64,000 nucleotides of DNA from Sphingomonas sp. AR_OL41 (GCF_029911635.1 NZ_JARYTI010000018.1:38218-102217); one strand, 5' to 3'. Shown: positions 43,783 to 53,112, counted from the first letter of the stretch. Made by a program: numbers and translations. The notes: generated by a model not told the origin, from the letters alone.

Positions 43783-44298
43783 TTACTGGTAGTTGACCGA
43801 GACCGAATACTGGCCGGTATAGGTGCCATCCGCCTGGCTCGCGCCGACGTTGAGCGTGCCCGCAACCTTGAAGTCGCCCGCGCCGCCGGTCAGCGTCAGC
43901 GCTGTGGTGGACGTGGCGAGGTTGACCGTCATCGAGTGCGACGCGCCGTCCGACAGCGTCGTGCTCGCGCTGTCGAGGCTCACACTGACGATTTCGCCGC
44001 TGGTACCGACGACATGGAATGCGCCCGAGGTCGCGGTGTCGTAACAGCCCAGGCTCGCGCCGCAGGTACGTGCACCGCTTTCGGCGACCGCCACCGTCGA
44101 TGCGGTGGCCGACGGAAGGATCTTGCCGAAATACAGGTCGGACGACTTGGTAACCGTGATGGCGCGAAGGATCTTCACGCTCGCGGTGCCGTTACCCGAG
44201 GATGCATAGGCCGGCGATACCGTCGCGGCGACGAGAAGAGCGGCGGCGACGCCGAACGCCTTGTTCTTAAGAATGGTCATGATCTTGCCCCAGAACAT
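43783..44298 (-). CDS. DUF4402 pilin-like protein 2
   Basis: The 171-aa product has a signal peptide ending in SPAYA, then a DUF4402 domain: ITVTKSSDLYFGKILPS, paired Cys in RTCGASLGCYD, VSVSLDSASTTLSDGASHSMTV, and the last strand YSVSVNYQ. It is nearly a copy of pilin 4 (45254-45769), including its upstream leader. The ATG at 44280 after GGGGC may be the true start, since the ribosome-binding site of 44298 sits inside a hairpin. It probably is a main fibre subunit. Confidence 0.85.
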   Translation of the reverse strand: MFWGKIMTILKNKAFGVAAALLVAATVSPAYASSGNGTASVKILRAITVTKSSDLYFGKILPSATASTVAVAESGARTCGASLGCYDTATSGAFHVVGTSGEIVSVSLDSASTTLSDGASHSMTVNLATSTTALTLTGGAGDFKVAGTLNVGASQADGTYTGQYSVSVNYQ

Positions 44299-44299
44299 G

Positions 44300-44317
44300 C
44301 CGGTCCTGATTGACCGG
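44300..44317 (-). promoter_or_regulatory. Leader hairpin at the start of pilin gene 2
   Basis: CCGGTC and GACCGG form a perfect 6-bp stem around a 6-base loop, ending one base before the first possible ATG (44298). It covers the AGGA ribosome-binding site of that start. The same layout occurs at 45771-45788 before pilin 4. Confidence 0.4.
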
Positions 44318-44372
44318 TGTCCGGGCTATGCAAGGCCGACTCGCAATGAAGGGTTGCCGCGCATGGTGACTC

Positions 44373-44395
44373 GCCCGTTAAGCATGTTAACGGGC
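44373..44395. promoter_or_regulatory. Perfect 9-bp inverted repeat between pilin genes 2 and 3
   Basis: GCCCGTTAA-GCATG-TTAACGGGC lies in the 308-base gap between the two genes. It has no T-run, so it may be an operator, a processing signal or an mRNA stabiliser that sets the relative amounts of the pilins. I see no gene in the rest of this gap. Confidence 0.45.
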
Positions 44396-44606
44396 CTGCC
44401 GGTCGCAGGACATTCGGCGCGCGTTTCGGTGGTCTCTGGGGCTGGACCACCGGCAAGACGCCGGGTGAAACGGGCTTTAAGCACCGCTAGGTACAAACAC
44501 CTACGAGCAAAGAGTTGCCGAAAGATTAACAGCGGTCGGATCGTCAGACATCGGAACGCCGGCGCAGCCAAAGGGCGGCACCGGACGTCGTTACGCGTGA
44601 TGCAAA

Positions 44607-45092
44607 TTATTGGTAGTCAACCGAGACGAGATATTGCCCGGTATAGACGCCTTCGGCCTGGTTCGCCTTGACCGACAGAACCCCGGCGACGGTGAAGTCC
44701 GCGCTGCCGGCAGAGAGCATCAGCGAATGAGTTGAAGCCGACAGGGTGGCCGTCATGCTGTGCGACGCGCCGTCCGACAACGTCACACGCGTCTGGCCGA
44801 GCGCCACGCTGACCAGCTGGCCGCTTGCCCCCACGACGTGGAAACGACCCGCACTGCTCGCGCCATAGCAACGCAGCCTCGTACTGCAGGTACGGGCGCC
44901 ATTCTGCGCGACCGTCACATTGGCACTGCTTGTCGCGGGGAGGACGTTACCGAACGCCAGGTCGGACGTCTTGGTAACGGCGACCGCGTGGAGAATCTGC
45001 ACGCTCGACGTTCCGCCACCCGGTGACGCAGACGCCGCGACCGACAGCGAAATGGTCGCGACACCCGCCAGAATGTGCAGCAATGATCTCAC
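44607..45092 (-). CDS. DUF4402 pilin-like protein 3
   Basis: The 161-aa protein has a signal peptide (MRSLLHILAGVATISLSVAASA) and a DUF4402 domain with VAVTKTSDLAFGNVLPA, two Cys (RTCSTRLRCYG), VTLSDGASHSMTA and a final YLVSVDYQ. It is clearly related to pilins 2 and 4, but diverged, and has no MFWGKIM-type leader. Likely a minor or variant subunit of the same fibre. Confidence 0.83.
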   Translation of the reverse strand: MRSLLHILAGVATISLSVAASASPGGGTSSVQILHAVAVTKTSDLAFGNVLPATSSANVTVAQNGARTCSTRLRCYGASSAGRFHVVGASGQLVSVALGQTRVTLSDGASHSMTATLSASTHSLMLSAGSADFTVAGVLSVKANQAEGVYTGQYLVSVDYQ

Positions 45093-45253
45093 GAAATACC
45101 CCGGTAAGCGCCCGCATGCCGCAAGGCCCGCCCGGTTGTGCGATACTTATGGTAAACAAACCGTCGCCGTGTTGGAACGGACGCGATATCGCCTGTGCGC
45201 CAGAGACCGGCAACGCCTGCGGCGTCGCCGGTCCCGTGCGATGCGAGCTGTGC

Positions 45254-45769
45254 TTACTGGTAGTTGACCGAGACCGAATATTGCCCGGTATAGGTGCCGT
45301 CTGCCTGGTTCGCGCCGACATTGAGCGTGCCGGCCACATTGAAGTCGCCCGCGCCGCCCGCAAGTGTCAGCGAGGCGGTGGACGTGCCCAAATCGACCGT
45401 CATCGAATGGGACGCGCCATCCGACAGGGTCGCGGTGCTGCTGTCGAGGCTGACGCTGACGACTTCGCCGCTGGTGCCGACGACATGGAATGCGCCGGAC
45501 GTCGACGTATCGTAACAACCAAGGCCGGTCCCGCAGGTACGGCCGCCGCTTTCGGCGACGGCGACCGTCGATGCGCTGGCCGAGGGCAGGATTTTGCCGA
45601 AATACAGATCGGCCGACTTGGTGACGGTGATCGCACGGAGGATCTTGACGCTGGCATCGCCATTGCCGGTCGAAGCACAGGCCGGCGACACAGCGAGGAT
45701 GGTCAGTACGGCGCCGAATGCGCCAAATGCCTTGGTTGAACGGAAATGCATGATCTTGCCCCAGAACAT
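45254..45769 (-). CDS. DUF4402 pilin-like protein 4
   Basis: The 171-aa product is closely similar to pilin 2 over its full length: ITVTKSADLYFGKILPS, RTCGTGLGCYD, VVSVSLDSSTATLSDGASHS and YSVSVNYQ. A signal peptide ends near SPACAS; the ATG at 45751 is an alternative start, as for pilin 2. The two genes and their leaders look like a recent tandem duplication with pilin 3 in between. Confidence 0.85.
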   Translation of the reverse strand: MFWGKIMHFRSTKAFGAFGAVLTILAVSPACASTGNGDASVKILRAITVTKSADLYFGKILPSASASTVAVAESGGRTCGTGLGCYDTSTSGAFHVVGTSGEVVSVSLDSSTATLSDGASHSMTVDLGTSTASLTLAGGAGDFNVAGTLNVGANQADGTYTGQYSVSVNYQ

Positions 45770-45770
45770 G

Positions 45771-45788
45771 CCGGCCTTGATTGACCGG
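45771..45788 (-). promoter_or_regulatory. Leader hairpin at the start of pilin gene 4
   Basis: CCGGCC and GACCGG form an imperfect 6-bp stem in the same place as the hairpin of pilin gene 2 (44300-44317), next to the first possible ATG at 45769. Confidence 0.35.
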
Positions 45789-45877
45789 TATCGCGAAGAT
45801 GGCGCACAGATGTGGCGAAACGCTTGGCAGCTACGGCGAACGCGCGATTAACCAGTATCACGCCACCCGGCTGCAAA

Positions 45878-46384
45878 TCATTGATAACTTACATCAAAAT
45901 GGTAAACGCCTTGATAGGCTCCTGGCGCCTGACCGGCCGGCACCGTAATCTTGCCGCCAACTGCGACCCGGGCCACACTGGCGACCAGGTCGATTTGCGG
46001 GCTGGGCAGCGACAGCGAAACCTCGATCGTATCGCCGGCCGGTGAGGTCAGGGTCACGCGATTGCTGACCGTCAGCCCGATGCGCTCGCCAGCCGTGCCG
46101 CCGATAACGAAGATTGCCGGGGCTGCGCCGCCCCTGCACGCGCGGTCGACGCTGCACCGTGTCGTGCCATCTGGTTCAACCGTCAGGGCGACGGGGGAAG
46201 ATGCGGCATCGATGCTCCCGAACGTCAGCGTCGCTTCCTCGTGCGCCGTAACCGGGGCAAGTATCGTCACCGAGGCATTGGAAACGGGGGACGCGCCGGC
46301 CGTTGCGGACGCGCTCATCGTGATCAGAAAGGTAGCCGCGCCGAAACACGTTCTAGGGCAAGAATATATGGGTCGACGCGGCAT
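45878..46384 (-). CDS. DUF4402 pilin-like protein 5 (divergent)
   Basis: The 168-aa protein has a probable signal peptide (CFGAATFLITMSASATAGA) and a DUF4402-type domain: TILAPVTAHEEATLTFGSID, paired Cys (TRCSVDRACRGG), FVIGGTAGERIGLTVS, and a last strand YHFDVSYQ. It is the first pilin gene after the regulators and is diverged from the others, so it could be a tip protein or specialised subunit. An AT-rich stretch (TAGTTCTAGGTATATTTCC on the - strand) lies about 35 bases upstream and may hold the promoter for the pilin operon. Confidence 0.78.
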   Translation of the reverse strand: MPRRPIYSCPRTCFGAATFLITMSASATAGASPVSNASVTILAPVTAHEEATLTFGSIDAASSPVALTVEPDGTTRCSVDRACRGGAAPAIFVIGGTAGERIGLTVSNRVTLTSPAGDTIEVSLSLPSPQIDLVASVARVAVGGKITVPAGQAPGAYQGVYHFDVSYQ

Positions 46385-46495
46385 GGGACCGGACTACCCC
46401 CGAAACCATAAGGCGGCGTAAGGAAATATACCTAGAACTAGTTTAACAAGCGGTCATGAACGGCAATCGCCCGGCCGGGAGCGGAGCCGGGTCGC

Positions 46496-47110
46496 TCAGG
46501 CAAACTCTTCTGTATCGGCGGCAAGCGCGGTCCGGATCGCTGCCGCGAGCGAATCCGCCTCGATTTTCGACATAACGTTGGCGCGGTGAATTTCCACGGT
46601 ACGGGGGCTCAGATCGAGGTCCACAGCGATCTCCTTGTTCGACAAGCCGGTCACCAACCTTGCAAGGACCTCGCGCTCGCGCTGGCTGAGACGATCGATC
46701 CGCGCGCGTGCTTCGTCACGCGGGGCTGTCTCGTCGCGCAAATCCCGCAGTTCGTCGAAGGCGCCGTCGATCAGGGCGGTGAGATCGTCCATCGTGAACG
46801 GCTTTTCGATGAAATCCGCAGCGCCGAGCTTCATTGCACGCACTGCCAGCGGGATCTCGGCTTTTGCGGTCATGACGACCGTTCGCAACGACCGATCGCT
46901 CGTCGCGAGGTGCTCCAGTACGTCGATACCGGACAGACCCGGCATATGAATGTCGAGCAGCAGCACGCCTTCTTCGAGCCCATCAAGCATATCGACAAAG
47001 GCGTTGCCTGAGGCGAACAAATAAATGTGAGCGTCTCCGCGGGCCGAAAGCGCGCTGTGTATCAACGCGCGGACGATCTCGTCGTCATCGACGACGTAAA
47101 CAATTTTCAT
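46496..47110 (-). CDS. FixJ/NarL-type two-component response regulator
   Basis: The product (204 aa from ATG 47110; GTG 47125 is an alternative) has a receiver domain with the acidic pair VVDDDE, phospho-acceptor Asp53 in LLLDIHMPG and Lys103 in IEKPF, and a C-terminal LuxR-type HTH (LSQREREVLARLVTGLSNKEIAVDLDLSPRTVEIHR region). It would bind DNA once phosphorylated. It lies between the hybrid histidine kinase gene and the pilin genes, all in one direction, so it is the probable regulator of the fibre operon. Confidence 0.93.
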   Translation of the reverse strand: MKIVYVVDDDEIVRALIHSALSARGDAHIYLFASGNAFVDMLDGLEEGVLLLDIHMPGLSGIDVLEHLATSDRSLRTVVMTAKAEIPLAVRAMKLGAADFIEKPFTMDDLTALIDGAFDELRDLRDETAPRDEARARIDRLSQREREVLARLVTGLSNKEIAVDLDLSPRTVEIHRANVMSKIEADSLAAAIRTALAADTEEFA

Positions 47111-47385
47111 CGACGAACGGTCCACCCCAACAACATCCGGATCGGATGCATTGTCGATCCAGGGCTGTCAATTGGCCTTTAGGACAGTAAAACGCCCGCC
47201 CTTGTGCCGTCTCTGGCCATCCGTTCGTAACGTCGCGCCGAACGAAGCAAGTTGAACGCTACGCGAAAGTGCGCCGATCAACTGTCGCCGGCGGCCCCGC
47301 GATCGACGCTCGCTCGCTGCTGTTTCGCCAGCTACACATTGAGCGAGAACAGAAATTCGCGGCCCCACTGCCCGACGACGTCCTG

Positions 47386-50244
47386 TCAGGCCGCATGTTG
47401 CAATCGTTCCCAGCCGTTTCTGAGAATTCGACGCCAATCGGAGGCGGCGCCCCGTTTCAGGGCGTGCTCCAGCTCTGACGCTACGTCGCCGAGCGGAGCG
47501 TTGCCGAAAAAGCCGGCCGTGCCCGCCAAATTGTGTAGCCCTGTTATCAGCGCCTCGATCGCCACGCTGTCCAGTTCGTCGCGGCGCATGCTCGCCGATA
47601 CTGCCTCCAGCGTCTCGGTCCGCCGCCGGTCATAGAGATCGGCGATTTCGTGCCCCGCCTGCGCCACGCTTGCTTCCATCGGAGGATCGCGATCAGTATC
47701 CCGGCTGTCCATCAGGCGGGTCGCCAGCTCTTCCAGGTCGCGAAGGCGGACCGGCTTGGCGAGATGGGCCTGCATGCCGGCGGCGAGGCACGCCGCCCTG
47801 TCTTCGGCAAATGCGTTTGCCGTCAATGCGATGATCGGCAGCTGGCGCGCGGAAACGCCGAGTGCACGAAGTTGCCGTGTCGCGGACAGGCCGTCGACCA
47901 CGGGCATCTGCATATCCATCAGCACGAGATCGAACGGTTCGTCCGTCGCCGCCGCCGCCAGCACCTTTGCGATTGCTTCGGCGCCGTTCGTGGCGATCGT
48001 CGGGACGAAGCCCGCCGCCTTTGCGAGCGCCGTGATCAGCACCTGGTTGATCTCATGATCTTCTGCGATCAGCACGCGCGGCGCCGCGCCATATGCCCTG
48101 TGCAGGCGGGGTACATGCGCGTTCCCGTCGGGGCGACTCTCGTTGGTCGCCTTGCTGGCCTCGACCAGCGGGAGGCGCAGCGTGAAGGTGGTGCCGACAC
48201 CGACGGCGCTGATCACATCGATCGAGCCGCCCATCAGCCTCGCCAGTTCGGTGCTGATCGACAGGCCAAGCCCGGTCCCGCCGAACCGGCGTGCCACCGA
48301 CGCATCAGCCTGAGAAAATTGCTGAAAAATCATATCGAGCCGATCGGCGGGAATGCCCACGCCCGAATCCTCAATCTCGATCAGCAATTGGTCGCCGCCG
48401 TTGCGCGCGTTCACTGCAATCCCACCCGTGTCGGTGAACTTCACGGCATTGCCGATCAGGTTGAGCAGGATCTGACGAATGCGCAGCGGATCGCAGACGA
48501 TCCGCTCAGGCAGCGTCGGATCAAGCGAGATCGTCAGCTCGACACCTTTGCTGCGCGCGATCGGCTCCATCAGCTGCACACAATTGTATAGCTTGTGGCC
48601 GACGTGCACCGCCTCGGCCGCGAGATGCATCCGCCCCGAATCGATTTTGGACATATCAAGGATATCGTTGAGCAACCGCATCATTGCGCGACCGGAATCG
48701 GCGATGAGCTTGAGGTACTGCCGTTGGTCGTCCGTAAGATCCGTCCGCGCGAGCAACTCCGCGAAGCCGAAAACGGCGTTCATCGGCGTGCGAATCTCAT
48801 GGCTCATATTGGCCAGGAAGACAGCCTTGGCTGCACCGGCATTTTCGGCTTCAAGCCGAGCCCGTTGCAGCGCCGCTTCTCGGAAGTGACGTTCCGTGAC
48901 GTCCCGAACAGAGTCCGATATTTCTACCAGTTCGCCCAATGCGTCGCGGTGGAACTTTGGTTTGGCTTCCAACCATTTGGTAGCGCCGCCTTTGGTAAGC
49001 GCGCGATATTCCACCGTCGCTTGAGCGGATGACGCGGCAGCTGCCCTGAATTCCTCTGCGACTCTTTCACGGTCTTCGAGATGGATGAAACTGAACGGCG
49101 TTCTGCCAACCAGCTCCTCCGGGGCATAACCAAGCAGACTTGTTATCGACGGCGATACATAGCGAAAAATGCCGTCGGCGCCGTACACGGCGATGACGTC
49201 GCAGACATTCTCTGCGAGCAAGCGGCAATGTCGCTCGCTCTCTGCGAGCGACGCCGCAGCAAGGTGCTGCCTGGTGACATCCTGGAAAACACCAACGATG
49301 GACGTCGTCTTGCCTGCTTGGTCGAGAACGCACTCAGCTTTGGCGATCGTGTGCCGGACCGAGCCATCGGGACGCCGAATGCGCAACTGGAATTCGTACC
49401 CCTCGCCGGTTTCGACGGCGCGATCGACCAGCCGCGTCAGCGTAGCCCGATCGTCTTCGTGATAAAGCCCCTGGATTTCTTCATATTGGGGGACGTTGAC
49501 GCCCGGAGGCATTCCGTGGATCCGAAATACCTCGTCCGACCATGTAACGTGCTGGGTTATCAGATCGAAGCGCCAGTGACCGACGCCCGACATCGCTTCG
49601 GCATTTTTAAGTAGACGGTGCTGCTCGTCGAGCAAACCGCGCGCTTTCGAAAGCTCCAATTGATCGACGACCATTTTTGCGAGCGTGCGAAGAAATTGCA
49701 GATCGACGTCGCTGGGGCTCGGCCGGCGTTCCGTATCGATGATGCACAGGGTGCCCAGATTGTTCCCGTCCGTCGTTGTCAGAACGGCGCCAGCGTAAAA
49801 TCGAATATGGGGCGCGCCAACCACCAATGGATTGTTGAAAAACCGGATGTCGTTCGAGGCGTCTTCCACGACCATAACCGCATCACGGCCCAAGCGGATC
49901 GAATGATCACAAAATGCCCATTCGCGTGGCGTCTCGCGCACCGGTAGCCCGATGCAGGACTTGAACCATTGCCGATCGTTATCGACCAGCGAGACGAGTG
50001 CGACGGGCGTTCGAAAATACGCAGCCGCCAGCTCCGCGATACGATCGAACCTATCCTCGGCTGGTGTGTCGAGGACGAATTGGTCGTGAAGCGCCGCGAC
50101 GCGCGCAGACTCCGCGGATGAAACGACATCTCTCGGTGCCGCGATAAGAGCAACGCTGCCCGGTATCGATATTTGACCGGCCCCCGCCCGACAATCGGCA
50201 TCCGTCACACCACCCAAAGGGTGAGATATCCTCTCGGTCCCCAT
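47386..50244 (-). CDS. Hybrid sensor histidine kinase (GAF-PAS-PAS-HisKA-HATPase-REC-Hpt)
   Basis: The 952-aa protein has, in order: a GAF domain (about 50-190, FRTPVALVSLVDNDRQWFKS, GTLCIIDTERR), two PAS/PAC domains (about 210-330 and 335-460), a dimerisation/phosphorylation domain with the H box FLANMSHEIRTPMNAV near residue 480, an ATPase domain (LNLIGNAVKFTD, GGTGLGLSIS), a receiver with Asp in LVLMDMQMPV near 776, and a C-terminal Hpt with His in LHNLAGTAGFFG near 900. No membrane segments are seen, so it senses internal cues. It probably passes phosphate to the FixJ-type regulator downstream, perhaps through its own REC-Hpt relay. Confidence 0.93.
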   Translation of the reverse strand: MGTERISHPLGGVTDADCRAGAGQISIPGSVALIAAPRDVVSSAESARVAALHDQFVLDTPAEDRFDRIAELAAAYFRTPVALVSLVDNDRQWFKSCIGLPVRETPREWAFCDHSIRLGRDAVMVVEDASNDIRFFNNPLVVGAPHIRFYAGAVLTTTDGNNLGTLCIIDTERRPSPSDVDLQFLRTLAKMVVDQLELSKARGLLDEQHRLLKNAEAMSGVGHWRFDLITQHVTWSDEVFRIHGMPPGVNVPQYEEIQGLYHEDDRATLTRLVDRAVETGEGYEFQLRIRRPDGSVRHTIAKAECVLDQAGKTTSIVGVFQDVTRQHLAAASLAESERHCRLLAENVCDVIAVYGADGIFRYVSPSITSLLGYAPEELVGRTPFSFIHLEDRERVAEEFRAAAASSAQATVEYRALTKGGATKWLEAKPKFHRDALGELVEISDSVRDVTERHFREAALQRARLEAENAGAAKAVFLANMSHEIRTPMNAVFGFAELLARTDLTDDQRQYLKLIADSGRAMMRLLNDILDMSKIDSGRMHLAAEAVHVGHKLYNCVQLMEPIARSKGVELTISLDPTLPERIVCDPLRIRQILLNLIGNAVKFTDTGGIAVNARNGGDQLLIEIEDSGVGIPADRLDMIFQQFSQADASVARRFGGTGLGLSISTELARLMGGSIDVISAVGVGTTFTLRLPLVEASKATNESRPDGNAHVPRLHRAYGAAPRVLIAEDHEINQVLITALAKAAGFVPTIATNGAEAIAKVLAAAATDEPFDLVLMDMQMPVVDGLSATRQLRALGVSARQLPIIALTANAFAEDRAACLAAGMQAHLAKPVRLRDLEELATRLMDSRDTDRDPPMEASVAQAGHEIADLYDRRRTETLEAVSASMRRDELDSVAIEALITGLHNLAGTAGFFGNAPLGDVASELEHALKRGAASDWRRILRNGWERLQHAA

Positions 50245-50728
50245 TTTCTTAATGCCCCCGCATCCTTTGGCATGGCCTGCCGGAAGATGGTTAAAAAAGT
50301 GTTCCGGGACTTACTCCGTTGCCAACCCGTGAGGTCGCGCGCGCGCAACGAGACACCGACACTCGGCAAAAGCCTGGCGAAATGCCAAGGCGCCGGCGCC
50401 GCAACGCGCGTGCTACCGGCGGCGGATTTCATGATCACGCCAGGCTGGAAGGCATGGCCGAATATCTGGTGCAAGCGGCCTGTGGCGAGCTGACTTGCCA
50501 TTGGCATGATTTCTGGCGAGCAGGTCAACATCCCCTCTCATGTTACAAATTATTGGTTGACCTGCATCTATCAAAAATGAAGAATTTGGGCGTGGTGGGT
50601 CTGTAAATTCCATTATACGCCAATCACTTGCGCCTTGCGTAATCCGCTTTCCATCAGCCCGAACGCAGTCATTTGACGCAGCCCAGTGTCCACTGACAAA
50701 CCGACGGTCGCCGACAGCGCGCCGAGAA
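50245..50728. other. Intergenic stretch before the kinase gene
   Basis: These 484 bases lie between the kinase start and the protease stop, both on the - strand, and may carry the kinase promoter and the end of the protease transcript. A few frames of 66-108 codons show no domain or signal and are not called. I see no repeat or RNA gene. Confidence 0.4.
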
Positions 50729-51559
50729 TCAAAAGCCTCTAGCAGCAGCGCGCTTATCGAGCTTGTCCATCAAACGACCGACTTCGGCTACATAATCAAC
50801 ATCGACGAGGCGGCCCGCACTCGGCTGTACGTGGATGGCGACGAGGTTGGGAACGCCGTTCACCTCCGTCCAGACCGGTCCACCGCTATTCGATTTGAAG
50901 GTGCGTATATCGTATGAAAGGATCGAGGGCTCAATTGCGTTCGCGCGGCCTTTGGCACTGTGCAGATGCCACCCGTCATGGAGCGGGATGTGATAGGTTT
51001 CGCCTTCGCCCGGGTAGCCTGCGAAGCGAAGTGGTGCACCCAAAGCGGGCGCAGTCTCCGAGAGCGCGAAGGGTTGTCGCACGGCCAGCGGCCGATTTAG
51101 GCGAATGACGCCGAAATCGCGCGCGAATCCTTTGCCGGTATAGCCTGTTGCATCGAGCATCTGCCAATTGGCGACAACCTCGTGAACCGGCAATCCGGCG
51201 GGTTCTGCTGCGCCGCAGCGCACACTTATCGACGCGATCGACGACCTGTCCTGATAGACATTGTGACCAGCCGTCAGGAGATAACGGCCTTTGTAAAGGA
51301 CCGCCGTCCCAGTCCATGCGCCCGCAGGAACGAAGAGTATTCGGCGCTTAATGAGGATATGGCAAACGCTGTCGAAAGCGCTGTCGCGCGAAGCATCTGT
51401 AACCAATTGTTGCTCGATCAAGGGCGTCTGAGCGATGGATGGCGAGATTCCCGTTAGGCTGATCGCAGCCAATATGGCCAGGCGCACCCAACGGCGATGC
51501 CGATCCCGCCGGAGATCGCCTGCCCGGCGCCCGATTGCCGTTAGAGATGGGCTTCTCAT
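50729..51559 (-). CDS. V8-like/trypsin-fold serine protease, exported
   Basis: The 276-aa product has a basic N-terminus followed by a hydrophobic signal (LAILAAISLTGISPSIA) and a trypsin-like glutamyl-endopeptidase fold. The triad is visible: His in YLLTAGHNVY, Asp in GFARDFGVIRL and Ser in TFKSNSGGPVW. V8-like proteases cleave after acidic residues and are secreted. Its ATG overlaps the stop of the DUF2272/TIM-barrel gene (ATGA), so the two are made together. It may process that partner or a target protein. Confidence 0.88.
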   Translation of the reverse strand: MRSPSLTAIGRRAGDLRRDRHRRWVRLAILAAISLTGISPSIAQTPLIEQQLVTDASRDSAFDSVCHILIKRRILFVPAGAWTGTAVLYKGRYLLTAGHNVYQDRSSIASISVRCGAAEPAGLPVHEVVANWQMLDATGYTGKGFARDFGVIRLNRPLAVRQPFALSETAPALGAPLRFAGYPGEGETYHIPLHDGWHLHSAKGRANAIEPSILSYDIRTFKSNSGGPVWTEVNGVPNLVAIHVQPSAGRLVDVDYVAEVGRLMDKLDKRAAARGF

Positions 51560-53091
51560 GCGTACACCTTACTGCCCAATTTCGCTGCTGTGATTGCCTC
51601 GATCATCGCATGGTCCATCCCGGCGCCGCCTCCGAAATGCCACCAATTAAGACCTGCGATTCTATTATGGTCATGCCAATTTGTCAGGAAAGCTGAAAGC
51701 TTTGCATCCGCGCTGGCCTGACTGAACTTGCTCTCGCCCCAATAGGCCTGGCCGGTCAGGATTAGCGGCTTGAGTTTGCCATGGAGCATCGCAGTCCAGT
51801 CATCCAGACAAAGATCGGCATAGCTCGCCGGATCGTCGAGGGGATAGCTTGCACCGTTCGGGCGGTGGAATTGCTGCGCCATTTTCGCGTCCGGATAGTT
51901 GAACCAGTAGATTTGCGGGGCGAATGCGTCAACATAATCGGCCGCTGCACGATAAAGTTGGGGCTCGTGCCAATCGATCAGCGCGAAGGTCGAAAGCGCG
52001 AATCCACCTTTCAATCCCTTGCGAACAGCAGCGCAGAAGGTCTGGATTTCACTGATCGTCCAAAGCGCATTGTTGTGGCCTGACTCGATATCGGCGACAT
52101 AGTCTGACAAGCCATGATCGGCGAGCGCCTTGAGTGCCATTTTTGCGTCGGCCGCGGGATCGATGCCCTGACACCATCCCCAGCCCGCAATATTGATGCC
52201 CTCTGCCTGGATTGCCGAAATCAGGCCGCGTGTCACCGCGATCGTAGCTGCATCGTGCGGGTTCGTCCCATGGATGCGCAGCCATGCATGGCTCATCTGC
52301 GCCCGCTTCATTGCAGCGGCGATATTCGCCGCCGAACCGTAATCCTTGATCGTAGCGGCTGCGTCATAGACGAATGTCCCGTGACCACGGAAGGAAAGCG
52401 GAAGCGCCGTTGTCGCCAAAATCGCCGAGGTTGCGCCACTAGCCTCCCGCGCGTCGGCGCTGGCCCGATCTTTCAAATCCTGAATGACACATATGAACGG
52501 ATATTTTGCTCGGGCCCTTATCGTTCCTTTGGACGTCAGCTCGATCTGCGCGCTGTGAATGCTTTGGGATTCGTTGCCGCCGACAGTAACCGCATATGAT
52601 TTGCCGTCTTTGATGACGATATCGACCACAATCGCACCATGGGAGTCGTAGCTCTCAAGCGCGGCAGCCTCATCGTATGTCACCGAGCCGTTTCCGCGGT
52701 TTGCGACGATGATGTCACCAGGGCGAGGTATATAGCTATCGATTGGCCAAGCCCTGAAGGTCCCCTTGTCGGCCCTGGCGTTCGCGATCGCCGCCTTGAC
52801 GTAGACGGCGTGCCGGATCGACATCGCAAAATCCCCGGCCGTCGCACCGGCAGCGAGAGCGCACCAGGAGACGAAAACCGCGGACCAAGGCCATGACGTT
52901 ATGTCGGACGACATGTCCCAGCCAAGGCTATTTCCAGGGTCGGCGACCTTTAGTTGCGCAAGATAAACATTGTATATCCGACTACGCAGGCGCGTGTCCG
53001 TCTCCAGAACTCCTCCAAAAGAAGATAGTTCGCCCTTGGCCACAGAAACCAAGCACTGCGCATAACTTGATAGTCGCGCTTGCTCTGGCAT
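51556..53091 (-). CDS. Two-domain protein: DUF2272-like amidase fold plus TIM-barrel glycoside-hydrolase-like domain
   Basis: The 511-aa protein has an N-terminal domain (about 1-200) like DUF2272/CHAP amidases: WPWSAVFVSWCALAAGA, then PRPGDIIVANRG and SHGAIVVDIV. The position of the usual catalytic Cys reads Ser (WSAVF), but Cys follows a few residues on. The C-terminal half resembles a TIM-barrel glycoside hydrolase: HAWLRIHG, INIAGWGWCQG, YVADIESGHNN with an acidic pair, FAPQIYWFNYP, and LNWWHFGG. No signal peptide is seen. It might remodel or attack cell-wall peptidoglycan. ATG 53091 follows a very strong GGGGAGGGGG site. Its promoter region is unusually AT-rich. Confidence 0.7.
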   Translation of the reverse strand: MPEQARLSSYAQCLVSVAKGELSSFGGVLETDTRLRSRIYNVYLAQLKVADPGNSLGWDMSSDITSWPWSAVFVSWCALAAGATAGDFAMSIRHAVYVKAAIANARADKGTFRAWPIDSYIPRPGDIIVANRGNGSVTYDEAAALESYDSHGAIVVDIVIKDGKSYAVTVGGNESQSIHSAQIELTSKGTIRARAKYPFICVIQDLKDRASADAREASGATSAILATTALPLSFRGHGTFVYDAAATIKDYGSAANIAAAMKRAQMSHAWLRIHGTNPHDAATIAVTRGLISAIQAEGINIAGWGWCQGIDPAADAKMALKALADHGLSDYVADIESGHNNALWTISEIQTFCAAVRKGLKGGFALSTFALIDWHEPQLYRAAADYVDAFAPQIYWFNYPDAKMAQQFHRPNGASYPLDDPASYADLCLDDWTAMLHGKLKPLILTGQAYWGESKFSQASADAKLSAFLTNWHDHNRIAGLNWWHFGGGAGMDHAMIEAITAAKLGSKVYA

Positions 53092-53112
53092 CGCACCCCC
53101 TCCCCAAAGCAA

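Noticed and set aside
44373..44395. The 9-bp inverted repeat as an intrinsic terminator
   Set aside because: No T-run follows on either strand, so I list it only as a regulatory repeat.
47650..48591. A 313-codon + strand frame opposite the histidine kinase
   Set aside because: Antisense shadow with His/Arg/Gln-rich, low-information sequence.
50205..50531. A 108-codon - strand frame at the start of the kinase gene region
   Set aside because: It overlaps the kinase start, has mixed composition and no motif.
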